A stretch of DNA of 64,000 bases from Ampelomyces quisqualis (taxonomy: Eukaryota > Ascomycota > Dothideomycetes > Pleosporales > Phaeosphaeriaceae). The position numbers and the translations under genes were made by a program. Of this stretch, positions 1 to 11,833 are shown in pieces. The DNA is taken from contig JAGTXZ010000005.1 of the NCBI GenBank assembly GCA_018398575.1, forward strand, positions 310,001 through 374,000, read 5' to 3'. The number at the start of each line of letters is the position of its first letter. Positions within the stretch are counted from its first letter, which is position 1. The notes beneath the pieces were generated by a model, which saw only the letters and a list, made by a program, of their open reading frames with translations, ran no database searches and was not told the origin of the DNA.

Positions 1-2639
1 TTCTAGATTAGGTCTAGCAGCTGTAACTTAATCTTTAAAGGCCTGAAGTTCTAGCCTGCTTATAATAACATTAGGGGAATTAAGCTAAATAGCTGTAATT
101 AGGTAAGCCTTATTAATGCTGTTAGCTGTTAGGTGTTTAGGGTTAATTGTAAAAGCTACAACAGCCTAGAAAGCCTTTTCCTTATACTTAGAGGCTTTGG
201 CAGGACTAAGCGTTACGTTACTATAGTAGCTGCTCTTATAAAGCGTCTTAACTTGTTCTTCTGTAAGTAGGGTTTTCTAATCTAACTCTTGCTCTTTACA
301 TTTTTTAAACTGCTATAGACTAGTATATCTGTTAATTGTAGTAAGGTTAGTGCCTGTAAGCTTCTGCAGTTCTTGCACGTTAATACTAACGTTAGCAAAT
401 TACGCTATAGTAGTATTATTAATATAAGTAGCAGAAAAAGGTTGTAGAGCTAGGTAAGCAGATGTAAGGTAAGAGACAGCGTAGGCGCTAGGTTGTAGAG
501 GAAAAGGTAGCTGCGCTAGCGTAGGTCTGTGCGTCTATTGTTGTTAAAATAACAAGGTAAGAGGCAGGCGCGTAATTTTAATAACGTAAATAAAAACTCT
601 AATTTTGCTAATAAGGTAAAAGGTTGTGTATCTATATTATTGTAATAATAAGAGCTGTAGTATAGGCAAGCAAGCGCATAGAGCTGCTAAAAGCTTATTA
701 AGTTTTAATTATACCTCTAGGTAGTGCCTTGTAGAGAGCAGCAAATAGTTAGACAAGTACTATACTACTGCTTCTAAGCTTACACTATCTCTAGTATATC
801 TGTTTGCAATTGCTCTTTTACTACGTAGAAGTCTTTAGAGGCACTGTAGCCCTGCTACTAGACCTTATAGAACTATTGTTTGTGTTAGTTTCTAGGAACC
901 TTGCAGAGTTCTTTGGCAAGGATTTGGTTAACAATGTATGTTAGCTCTCTGTTAGAAGCAGGCATAGTAGCTGCTGTTAGTAGTTTATCTTCTGCTGCTT
1001 TTACTACCTTACTAGCAGCTACAGAAGAGTAATTGTATAGGTTAGGTAAGGCTAGTTCTAAGTAAACAACTAAGATAACTAGGTATATCTTAAGTTAGGC
1101 AAGGAGTTTAAGTTAGAATGTATTCTTGCCTATTCTTTTAAGAACCTTAAAAGGACTATTCTTAATAATATTAAGCGCTAAAGCATATAGGATGCAATAT
1201 CTGCAATTTGTTTTACGTATTAATTTAAGGAAGACTATGTTCCTAATCTTAACAGGTAAATGCTAGTAATTATAGTATATAGCTATCCTAGCCTATACTA
1301 GTTTAAGAGCTTTCTCTGCCTAGGCTTAAATATTGCAGCAATCTTGCAAGAACTGCTTAGCTAACTAATGTTGCATAGTAGAGTTATAAACAGTAGCTCT
1401 ATTGCAAGGGTAAGTGCTGTAAAGAAGCTTAAATAGTAATTTACCTGTTGTAAAGTTGCGCGCAGTATTAATTGCAAATTACACGTTAAGTAAGAGCTTG
1501 TCTTATCCAATTATTAGAGTGTTATAGTTGGCAATTATGCATTGCAAGGTAATTTTAACAATTTAATTTGTCTTTTTGCTTTAGCTGTCTACCTAAAGGT
1601 AATAGGCAGTAGTTATAGCTAAAGTAGTTCCTATCTTCTTAAACAAGGCTTGCTAGAATTTAGCAAGGAAGCGCCTATCCTAATTAGAGATAATAGCTTT
1701 TAGCAGGCCCTATTTGCAGACAATATAGTCCTAGAAACAGATAGCCTAGTATTAAGCGTTGCCCTGTACTTCTTCTAGGTAGTTAGGGTTGTTAGCCTTG
1801 CCTTGCGTGCTAACAACTTTTAGAATTAACTTAACTACTTTAGTAGCTTTGTTAGTAACAGTAAGTATGCAATTATATCTGTTAGAAGTAACTAGCAGTT
1901 CTACAATAAAATCTATTGTAATTGCGTAGAATAGCAGAAACAAGTATTTAATAAGCTGCATCTTGCTAGCAGGTATTTTAGTTAAAGGTTAGCAAACGTT
2001 GTATTGTAGGTATGTAGTAATATATTTAGTAGCATGCTTTTAAAGGTTTAGTAGGTACATTAATACTTAGATTTGTTTGCATGTTCTAATAACTTTAGGA
2101 TAGCTAACGTTGTTATGCGCAAGTTTTAGAACATTATAGTGCAGGGACTAGAGGATATATAACTGTTCTTGTCTATTAGGAGACATTTAGTATATAAGGC
2201 TAGAGTCTATGTCTACCTAAAAAGACTTGCAAGTTACTAGAGGTTGTAGTTTCTTTTTAGCTTAATCTAAGATATTATAATAGACCTTGCAGAGGGCAAG
2301 ATCTATTTGCAAAGCTAATACTAGCTTATCTTAAAAATCCCTGCTTATTTAGATAAGCTTAGCTTTGTATAATGTGTCTAGTAGATAGGCTTTAGATATA
2401 AAGCAAGAGACAAGTTCTTAGATAGCAGTACTAGTTGGTTCCTAAGGAGTAAGGCGCAGGCTTATAGAGAGTAACTTTTCTCTCTTACATGTAAGAAGGC
2501 TTTAAAGGACATTAGTAGCGTTGTCTAGGCTTAGCCTAGGTAGATGTAACGTTTGCATTCTAGACAGAGCGTCTGTATTTAAGTAATCCTTACCTAGGAT
2601 GTGTTAGATCTCTATTTAGCTGTAGTAACAGGCTAGAAA

Positions 2640-3161
2640 CAGTTGCTATAATTGTAGTTGCTTTAATTATTTCTCTTGCACTAGGCCTTTATCCTTAAAC
2701 GCGTTAACAATTGCTAAGTAATCTGTAAACACTAGGAATTTTTTATAGTCTGTGTATTAAGGTAGCTTTTTAAGTGCCTAGACTAGCGCAGCTGTTTCTA
2801 ACTCTGTTAGCTAATATTATAACTCTGTAGGAGATAGTGTCTTTAAGAGGTACAAAATAGGTTGCTCTACTAGGTTGTCTAGGTCTAAGATGTTAAGCTA
2901 ATAAACCGCACAACTAAAACTACGCTTATAGCTTCTATCTATATAGAAAATAAATAGTTAGGAAAAGTTAGGATAAGTAAGAGTAGGCACTGCGTATAGT
3001 TTGTTCTTAAGGTCTTTAAAAGCAGCTTTAGCTTTGTAGCGTTGTAGACTATCTATAAAACCTGCTACTAGAGTTGCTTCTGCGTAGCGCTGCCTTTTAT
3101 ATTCTTTTTTAAAAGCGTCCTTAAGGCAGTAAGTTTTAAGCATGTTTAGTAGCATGCACAC
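2640..3161 (-). pseudogene. RNase H domain of the gypsy element, broken
   Basis: The frame ending in AFKDLKNKLYAVPTLTYPNFS continues through a stop into FYIDRSYKRS, LSPTEL, TELETAALV and VFTDYLAIVNAFKDKG. These are the usual gypsy RT-connection and RNase H blocks (family: AF..LK..L..AP.L.YPDF; LSPAE.RYWPTELE; TDH.ALV.AF). Several Trp and Gln codons have become stops. The order after the reverse transcriptase on the minus strand confirms Ty3/gypsy pol orientation. Confidence 0.8.
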
Positions 3162-3239
3162 GTTAGAGTAGTACTTTACAAACTTCTAATAGAAACCAAA
3201 AAGGCCTATAGCGTATTCTAATTGTTGCACTGTTTAAGA

Positions 3240-3960
3240 GAAGGTTATAGTTTAAATAGCTTTTGTCTTTTCTTAGATAGTACTAAGGCCTAATTGTAAC
3301 ATATAATGTTCTAAGGCTTAAATAAAGAGATAACTAAAATAGCATTTGGCTAGAGATAAGGTAACCTCTGCTTTCTCTAAGAGAGTTAGAGCTTTGTCTA
3401 GGTGTACTAAATAGTCTTCTAGAGTACAACTAAAGATAATAATATTGTTAATGTAGATAAGTATAAAATCCTAGAGGTATTAGTTAAACAGCTATTCTAT
3501 CTAGTGCTAGAAGAAGCTAGAGGAGTAAGCTAAACCTATAGTAGAACTAAGAAACATTTTGTAGCCCTAATGTGCTGTTACAAAGGCAGTTTTCTATTAG
3601 TCTTCTTCTATAATGTCCTGTTAGAAGAAGCTTTTAACAAAGTTAAGAGACAAGAATACTATAGCGCTGCCTATAGCTAACAGAATAGTGTCCTGCTTTA
3701 GGAGCAGATATGCGTTAAGTATAAGAGCCTTGTTAACACAGCGCATATTAACTACAACCTATAGCTTGTTATTTTTCTAAACTATAAATGCTAGGGACGC
3801 TATAGAGCTAGAGGACCCAAGCAGAACCCTTTTAATACGTCCCTGCTTAGTAAGAGGATCCAAAACCTTGTTAATAGCGTCCTTGTTACGTTTAGATTAG
3901 TTGTAGAGGGCCTGCTTAAGTTTTAAGAGATTAATCCTGTTGTAAAAAGAAATAGGTATC
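3240..3960 (-). pseudogene. reverse transcriptase domain of the gypsy element, broken
   Basis: Translating the minus strand gives, in order, matches to gypsy RT blocks: VLDPLTKQGRIKRVLL, VVVNMRCVNKALILNAY, FVKSFF-stop-QDI, KTAFVTAH, GYKMFLS, then YINNIIIFS, LEDYLVHLDKALTLLEKA and LSLAKCYF. The catalytic Y-x-D-D box reads YINN (3444-3455), so both metal-binding aspartates are lost. At least eight in-frame stops sit at expected Trp or Gln positions. Cannot encode an active enzyme. Confidence 0.85.
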
Positions 3961-6900
3961 TTAATCCTATTATTAAATTGTCTAAGTTCTTTTTGCTACA
4001 GAGATTAGTGTCCTGAAAGTATCTTTTAAATGCGTTTCTAATAGTCTTCTCTAAACAGACTAGACATGTCTACTTTAGCTACTTTAATTTTGTTGTTAGG
4101 CAGCTCTACTACAAAGGGTAATCTTGTAGGAAAGTTGTTAGGTTTATCCTTGCCTATTGAAATTGGCATTCCCTTAAATAGGTAGTCTAGAAAGTATAAC
4201 AGGTTAGCTTAATAGTAAAGAGAAAATGCTTGTTTAAGGTAACTAAGGATCTAGCCTTAATAAATAGTAATGTTAGTAGTCCCTAAGTTGTTAAATAGTA
4301 TCTAAGGTTTATTCCTGTTTATTACTTAATTACCTGCAGAAGCAAAAGTGCCTACAGAAAGGTTAATAATTGGTTTTACTGTAAAGAGGTACCTAGATTT
4401 GCTTGGCAGCACCTAATAATGTTGCACCTCTATGTAAACGCTAGAGCTAGCAGAAATTATATAATTGCGTTTTGCTATAACTACTGTGCGCTTGCAGTAA
4501 GAGACTAGGGTTAAATGCAATTTAACGTAATAACTTTAGATTCAAAGGGCTAGAAAGTTGCCTAGAACGTTATTATATATAATGCTAACCTTCTAGGGCT
4601 AAAGGATATTGTTGCCTATAATGCAAGGTACTAGTAATTTGTTAACAACGTAGATCTGTCTGTATAGTTAGATAACCTCTCTATTAACTGCGTAGAAGGT
4701 AACTAGGAAATTATAAATAAGTTAGTTTGCATGTAAGGCTATAGAGCTAACGCTATTAACCTTTATAACCTAGTCTTCTTTAAGTTCTTTAATTACTGCG
4801 TAGGGATAGTAAACAAGCTTGTTGCGCCAAATCAAAGATACACCTGCGCTAGTATTTGGGCAGAATTTGATAGGGACGTTATCTAGAGTGTGTATGTAAG
4901 CTTTGGCAGGCTTATTGCAATTAGTAAATATAGTAATAAGAACAGTATTAGCAACTAGTTTAAGAGATGCTAATACTAAATTGCTAGTTAACAAAGGAAA
5001 AGAAAGATCTAATCTGCTTAAACTATAGACAGCAGAAGTAGCAAGATTAGAGTTATAGCTGTCTATCTAGGGCTCTGTTAGAAGTTTTCTAACTTAGTAG
5101 TTAAAATAGCTTTAACCCTATTGCTCTAGAATGCTTAGTTATTAAGTTTAGTCTCTAAAGTTAAGTTATTGTTAGAAAATTCTCTAAAGAAAGATAACAT
5201 AGCATTAGCTAAAAACGTAACACGTTTCTAAAACTTAGGCTAAGTTAAGCAAAGATTGTTACAATGCTTTCTACTATAGTAGGTGTATAGGTATTTTAGT
5301 AGGCGCAAAGCATATAACAGAGCAACTGCTCTAAAAACAATAGTAGTAGGTGCTGTAGCGCGCAGTAAGACGCGTTTAGAAGTCTTTTTTAGTAATAGAA
5401 GATTATAATCCTTGCGCTTGCAATTGCAGCAGGCTGCCTAACAGTTCTAAGCAAACTGTCTTGCAATAGATTTAAACTTACAGCAAGCCTAAGTGCGCTA
5501 CCCCTCTTAGGCCTGCTAACATAGGTCCTTTTTCTAATAACACTTATTAATAAAGGTTTCTATAGTTATATTAGCGTAGATAGATACTAAAGCTATAAGG
5601 AGCAGGTTAAGATCTAACTAGATCTTGTAGATTATTATAATTTCCTAGGCAATAGGATTATAGCTAGCATTATACAAAAGAGTTTGTTTCCTAGTAATGT
5701 AGTCCTAGACTAACAACTTCTAATTAAATTAGTACTTTAGAGCTCTAGCCTCTTGTTCTGCACTAATAATGTTGCGTTAGAAGCAGTAGTAGAGCAAATT
5801 AATCTACGTATTAACGCTTATTATTATGCGTTTGTGCTTAGGTTCTAATAGAAAGGCGTACTATTCTAGAGCTTGGCCTTTTATACACAATAGAAGCACT
5901 TTAAGTACCTAAGCAAAGCTATACTAGTTAACGCGCAGGCTAATTTGCTAGGCGTATAGATAGACACTAGTAGTGCTATTATACGTACCTATTTTATTAG
6001 GTTTTAGGCAACAACTATTTACTAGTTTAGTAGCGCTAGATTTAGTAAAACTGTTACAGCAGTAGTAGCGTTAACGCTGTTTTTCTTGCCTCTAATATTA
6101 GTAATAAGATTGTTTGCTATCTAAGAAAGAGCTGCTTAACAATAGGTTGTCTAGGTATTAGTAAGTAGATAATTAGCCTGCACGTAACACACTAAGCATA
6201 GTGTACTATTGTAGTAGAGGTTGATACTAAGAGGTAGGTATGTTATAGCAAGATTCTTAGTTGCGTTAATGCTTAGACTAGTAACAGAGAGAGAAGAAAT
6301 CCTGCAAGATCTTCTCTGTTTCTTCTAACTAACAATACAGCTAGTTAGAGTGTTGTTGCAAAAATAGTTAGAACTAGTTAGGCTACTTAGCGCGCACAGG
6401 TTGGGCAAGAGGTAGCACTACTAGTAGTTAAGGCTTAAGCAGGGGTACCTGTTGTTGTACGCGCACTAGTAGATTGTTAGCTTCCTTAGCTTCTTTAGTT
6501 AGGCCTTGCATAAATTAGTTTTGCTAGAAGTTAAGGTTGTTAGGATTTAAACTGTTACCCTCTAAATACTTAATAGCACAGCGTTAGTTTTCTTTACAAT
6601 ACATGTAGGATATTAGGTAGCCTACAGCGTTAGCTGCTGCCTGTTGTGCTTCTGTAAAAAGGATAGGCTTCTTAAAAATTGGTAAGATCCTGCCTTCTAC
6701 TTGTTATTAGACAATTTCAAGTATAATAAGGGCGTCTTAGCAATATTAATTGTTAGAGTACGCCTAAGAAAGTTCTAGTACAGGCCCTAGCCTTAATCTA
6801 GGCGCTAACGCTAGCGCTAGGTTGTGTGCTATAGAAAAAGAGCGTAAAGCACGCAGATTTAGGCGTAGAGAGTTAAAGAAGTACGCTGTAAGGTTAGTTG

Positions 6901-7754
6901 TAAGAGCAGAGTTAGTTAGAGATAATGCTCTAGTTAGAACGCTAGTATTAGGCTCTAAAGACTGTTCTAATGCTAACAGCCTTAGCTGCAAGTTAAAAAA
7001 CTAGCTAGGTACAGAGCAGGCTGTAAAAAGGTTGTTAACTAGAAATAGTTGCACTAGAAACAACTATATAGAAGTTAGTTAACAAGAGAAAGTGTTAGAG
7101 GATTAACAGAGAGGAGGAGATAGTAATTAAAAAGAGGGTGTTTAAGAGACATAGGGCAGGCTTAAGAAAGCTAGATCTATACTTCCTAATAGGTCTACTC
7201 CTAGCAGTAGTAATTGCTTGCTTTAGTTAGCAATCTTAGGTGCACTAGCCGCTTCTAAGTTAGATGCACTAGCTACTTCTAGTTCTAGTTTGCTCTAAAC
7301 TAAGCTAGCCTAAGTGTCTTTTCTAGATAACATAAGATTTCTTCTCTTTTCTTGTTATATTTGTGTACGCTATAGTTAACGCAGCTAGCTTAACGTAGTA
7401 TGTTTAGTTGCTGCTGCAGCAGAGCAACAAGTTCTTTGTAGAGACAATAAGCAAGATAAAGTTGTTTTATCTAAGTTAATATCTAATCTTCTAAGCTCTT
7501 AGCTGCCTACTTGTTTCTTAGAGGGCATATATGTAAGGTAATTGTAAGGTGCAGTTATAAGTCTTCTAGGAGTCTTGGAGTTAAACAGTGCTACAGTTTT
7601 AGGCAGTTAGCAGGCTAAATATGCTAGAAAACTATAGCTAGTTGTTAATTGCTGTGTTTCAAAGTAGTAGTTAGGTGTCTAATGTAGGTTTAAGATTTAA
7701 AGCTGTAGTATAGGCAAGCAGGGCTAGGCTAGTTAGCACTCTGTCTTAGTAATA

Positions 7755-7920
7755 GGCAGCTATACGCTTAATGTAGAGCAGAAGAGCACTACGTAATGCA
7801 GATTAGAGATAGCTACTACGCGCAGTGTAGAGCAGAAAGACTAATAATTACTTGTTAGGCTTATGCACGCAATGCAGAACTAGGAGGACAGCTACATGCG
7901 TAATGCAGAGTAGAGCAAAA
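7755..7920. repeat. degenerate short repeats at the retroelement edge
   Basis: About five imperfect copies of a unit resembling CGTAATGCAGAGTAGAGCA lie between 7755 and 7920 (near 7758, 7793, 7820, 7868 and 7900). They are irregularly spaced and differ by a few bases. They may be LTR or leader repeats of the dead element. Confidence 0.45.
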
Positions 7921-8050
7921 GTTTTTAGCTACTAGATGCTACAGCTAAGGCCTAAAAGATAGTAAAAGCTTAGTGTATATTGTGATTGTATTAGTTAGAG
8001 TTAAGAGTCTTATAAGTAAGGCGGCTTAAGCTATCTACAGGCAGGCACTG

Positions 8051-10219
8051 CTAAGGCACTAAGCCAAAATAGGAGATCCTTTATGGAAACTCTATATTCG
8101 ATCTGTTCTGTAGCAGAAGTAAAGTGGCCTCAAGAAAGCATGACGAGGAGGCACTATAAAGAGTTTGTTAGGACACAACTCTATGCCACTATGCCTAACA
8201 AACATAAAGTTAGATATAATTATTGTACTAATGATTACACTGCATATAATAGTATATATCGTTGGCCGTGCCGAACAGAGTTATTATGGTTCTCGAATTG
8301 AGACTGAGTAGCTCTAAGAAACGAATCATTTCCAGAGAGCAATAACGGGCCCTTGTATAGGCTCGACATGAATGTTAAGCTACGATAGTCCTTGCACAGT
8401 CTCTCTTTATTAAATGCAGGTCACCGATTAGGTTTCCGATTCGGTCGCCTTCGATGGGCCTGAGCACTGAACAGGCAAGCCGTTGGCTAGTCTCAAGCAT
8501 GAATATGTGAAGAAAGCCTAAACTAGGAAATACCTGGCTGCCTGCTTAGGTTGGGTACAACTACAAGTTTGAGTCTGCATCTACCCGCTCCACAAGCTGA
8601 CCGGAGTAGGCTAAGTTTCTCTTCCGCATCCGCACGCGGGGCCGCACCCTACCTACTTTGGCCTACCGATTTCTTTAAAAAAATCCGAAGGTTTGCCCGT
8701 GCAACGACGGAGACGCCGATAGACCCGAGTAGGACTTCCGCCTCGTGGCAGAGCTAATGTAGCTCCCACAAGTGGCTAAGTTGGACCCCGTGCCGATCCT
8801 AAACATGATCGAACGCTGACTAGCAAACTCAGAAGCCATCTGCGGCTGGAAGCCGTACCTGTTGACCCGAGTAGCGATGTAAAATGACGTACACAGTCGA
8901 AAGTTCCAGCAGCCTCGTCAGATTATTATTTTCACATGAAAGTCTGACAGTTTGTTAACGTTACTAAAGGGGGACTGCACAGCTAGCTACTCTGACTTAA
9001 TTATTAGAAGCTGCAATGCTCATTCCCCAACACATGTGAAACAGCACATTTCTAAGCCAATAAGCGTCGAGCTTTTCAGCTAATAAGAAGTCCAGAAAAT
9101 TTGCAGCCAATCAGCGTTGCCAAAGGTCCACTACTTGGGCCCTACGGAGTACTGTAAGCAGCAATGATACATTGCTTTTCGTAGGTAGGTTAGTTTCGTA
9201 GGTACAATTCCTATGACGGCTCGATTTGATCAATCTGATACTACCCGTTCCCACGAACTAAGCCAGAGTAGTAACTAGATCAGGCTGAAACAGACTGTGT
9301 CAGATTTGCCTCCCCCAGATCTAAGCTGGTGGGTTGATCATAGCACAAGATCTCCGTTTAATAAAGGCCGATCCCGCATAAGGGCCGATCCCGCATCCGC
9401 GCTCGGCCCCTTCAAATTCCATGGACGCTGGGGTAAGTTCGGGCTGCAAGCGAAGTCCGCTTCCTTGTTTACAACCAAATAACAAACAGTAATAGCTAAA
9501 GAAGGAAGGAGACAGCCTTGAAAGTTGTCACAACAGTTAAGCAATATAGTCTACTCTTAGCAGATGTTTTCAAAGCAATTTAATTCTTGCCCTACTGTCT
9601 TTGTCTAGGTAGGCAGGTAACAGTGTCTGCTTCGTTAGTGGCCAGATAATGTAGATCGTGTACCTATATTTTAATCTTTTAGGGGCTAGTGAGCTGTCGG
9701 TTAAAATCCACTTGCGCGAGTTCCCTGCTCCCAATTGTGGAGAAGCGAGTGGCGTACTTGAGGTTCCTGCATACATGCCTTAAGTTTCAAACGGCAGAAG
9801 AGGGCGTTCAGAATTGAACACGCACAATAGGAGAACTTGAACTTATTATATAGGTTTATTTCGAGCGGTGTGCACATCTAGGCCGGGAGCAAAAGATTGG
9901 AGAGCATAATCTGATTGGAATCTAGCTGACATGCGAGTTATCTCCTAAGTACTAAAGTAGACATGGAACATTATCAACCTCAAGCCCAAGTCAATGTTAT
10001 CTCCTAAATTTCTCTATATATCCAAGTGACTTCTTAAAGCTCAGATTGTCGCGTTTTTGTGGAGAAACGCTCCATTTTTTATGAAAAAAAAAACGCCTGT
10101 ACTACGCTGTTTTAGGCTGCTACTTAGGGGAGCATGTAGTTGGAAAAGATAGAACAAGTTGGCTTACTAATAGGATATCGACTTTGATAATAATACCCAA
10201 GAATCACATCTAGAACGGC
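8051..10219. other. gene-free flank of the retroelement, with degraded repeats
   Basis: Base composition becomes ordinary within a few tens of bases near 8050. The longest frame (8083-8301, plus, 72 codons) has no recognisable domain and I do not call it. Two stretches, about 8570-8680 and 9230-9420, share blocks (CTACCCG, GAGTAG, CCGCATCCGC) in the same order, suggesting a diverged direct duplication or old transposon footprints. A 17-bp-spaced duplication of GGCCGATCCCGCAT lies at about 9365-9396, and a nested hairpin at 10051-10096. Confidence 0.5.
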
Positions 10220-11794
10220 CTACAATACCCTTGTATTTTCGCTCGTATGTGCGAAGAGGCAGTATGGCGACGGAAAGGCGTCGTGTGTGACCAGATCTTT
10301 CTGACTCTCACTGTCGCTGCTCTGCCCGCCCCTCTCACAATGTTGCTCGATGCGTTGTGTGACGTATATGTTCTTGTCTTGGTTGGCTCTCGATGAATAT
10401 GCGTTTCCGTTGATCGATTGCATCTTGACATTCGCCTCGCCATCAGTTGTACTGCGTGTAACTCTGCTCCCATGTCCATAGCCTCGGCTCCTGTGGGCGC
10501 TGATTCCTGCTCCATATCCCCTGCTGCTATTACGAGTTGAAAAGCCGGGTATAATCTTGACAACGAGGGGCTTGAGGGCGGGTAAGGAGGCACACACAAT
10601 TCCCAAGTTGAGCTCAATGGCCGACCAGTATGCCGTAGCTGCAGAGTGATAGGTTTGGTCGGCAGGATTTTTCGACAACACGATGAGTGCGTTGAGGCGA
10701 AGGACAGAAACGACACACACAAACCATCCAATCGAGAGAATACCGATCAAAGCAATTTTCTGCCGCTTGTGGATTTGCAGGCCCCAGATTGCCTTCACCG
10801 GCAGAATTGCGAGCACAAGGTCAGTGAAGATGTTGATCGAGGCATTGCTAAACCACAGCCTGTAAGACCGTCAGTGAATTCGCACAAGAAGATTCGTATC
10901 ACGAGTCGCCAAATGCATGCTTTGTTAACATAGCGCTGAGACCACCTTGCAAGTTCCAAAAGAACGTGCCCTCTTGACGAGAAATTATCCGGTGGCAGCG
11001 GCATGGGGTTTTGTTCTGGAGTAGTACTACTTACGTCTCGTGTTTGAGGCATCTCGCGTTCGCTTTCTCCAATACATGCCAGTAGGCATTCACTGGGACG
11101 CACGCAAACATGGATGTGAAGAAGGTCGTGATTCCCCTATGCATCATTGTCAGAATCCTGTGCAGTCTCGTTACCTCTACCCCCATGGGAGTACTAAACT
11201 CACCAAGCAACGCATATACCCATTGCAATGTGCAGTGGAAGTAGCATCTCTCGAAGTGTAAAGATGCGCTTGTACTGTAGAATGATGGAAACTTTGATGA
11301 AAGTAAGGCTGATGTTGTATGCAATGATACTCCAGAAGAGATACTGCAGTAAATTAGACACTATTGCAAGTAGTCTGGAAATACTACTGACTTTGAGGAC
11401 GATTTCCACGCCCTCGGGAAAGGCCACAAATACGGCGTGCTTGCCATTGCCCGCATTAGTCTCTGTAACATATCAGTAGGCTGAGCGCATCTTGTAACTT
11501 CAGAGTGACACGAACGCAACACTTGGCATACACTTGTGGTAATCGTGAAAACCTATGATATTCTGGTGAGCAAGAATACTGCATCATGTCGTCGAAGTGG
11601 CGTACCATTGCAAATGCGATAGAGTAGTCTTCCGGACCAACAGCTTGATATCTCACCCGTGTGTACAGTCGAAGGCACACTGACACAAATGAGAGAACCG
11701 TGAATGAGATGATGATATTTTTGGTGAGTTGGCCTAGGTCGTCCTTCGCAAGAGCAGCCAACTGCTCAGGTGATAGCTGCTCTGTAGGAGCCAT
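10220..11794 (-). CDS. fungal rhodopsin-domain (PTH11-like) seven-helix membrane protein
   Basis: Five exons join in frame to 379 residues: 11794-11606, 11460-11392, 11343-11204, 11136-11035, 10859-10220; all introns are GT-AG. The start MAPTEQL has a good context; an in-frame ATG at 11833 would add 13 residues. The protein shows several hydrophobic helices, the family-type GPEDYSIAFAM after helix 1, YNISLTFIKVSIILQYKRIF in the middle and LWFSNASINIFTDLVLAILP near helix 6, followed by a polar Ser/Arg/Asn-rich tail. This matches fungal integral membrane proteins annotated as rhodopsin-domain proteins (Fung_rhodopsin). There is no CFEM cysteine domain and no retinal lysine evidence. Ligand and role unknown; lies between a gene-poor flank and 2.2 kb without a called gene. 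Confidence 0.85.
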
Positions 11795-11833
11795 GGCGCA
11801 AGAAAGAATTGTGTCGTTTAGGATGAATGCCAC

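Larger units (their letters stand above)
1..8050 (-). mobile_element. RIP-degraded Ty3/gypsy LTR retrotransposon
   Basis: The stretch is AT-rich, full of TAG/CTA/TTA, and has no long open frame. Read on the minus strand it gives a gypsy-type polyprotein interrupted by stops: gag-like sequence near 6.8-7.0 kb, reverse transcriptase about 4.0-3.2 kb, RNase H about 3.0-2.65 kb, then presumably integrase toward low coordinates. Stops fall where family members carry Trp (TGG to TAG) or Gln (CAA/CAG to TAA/TAG), the signature of C-to-T mutation on both strands. No LTR pair could be delimited; the distal end probably lies left of the window. Dead copy. The superfamily is well supported, the outer limits are not. 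Confidence 0.88.

Noticed and set aside
10210..11479. Long plus-strand and alternative minus-strand frames over the rhodopsin-like gene
   Set aside because: They overlap exons that splice in phase into a recognisable 379-residue membrane protein.
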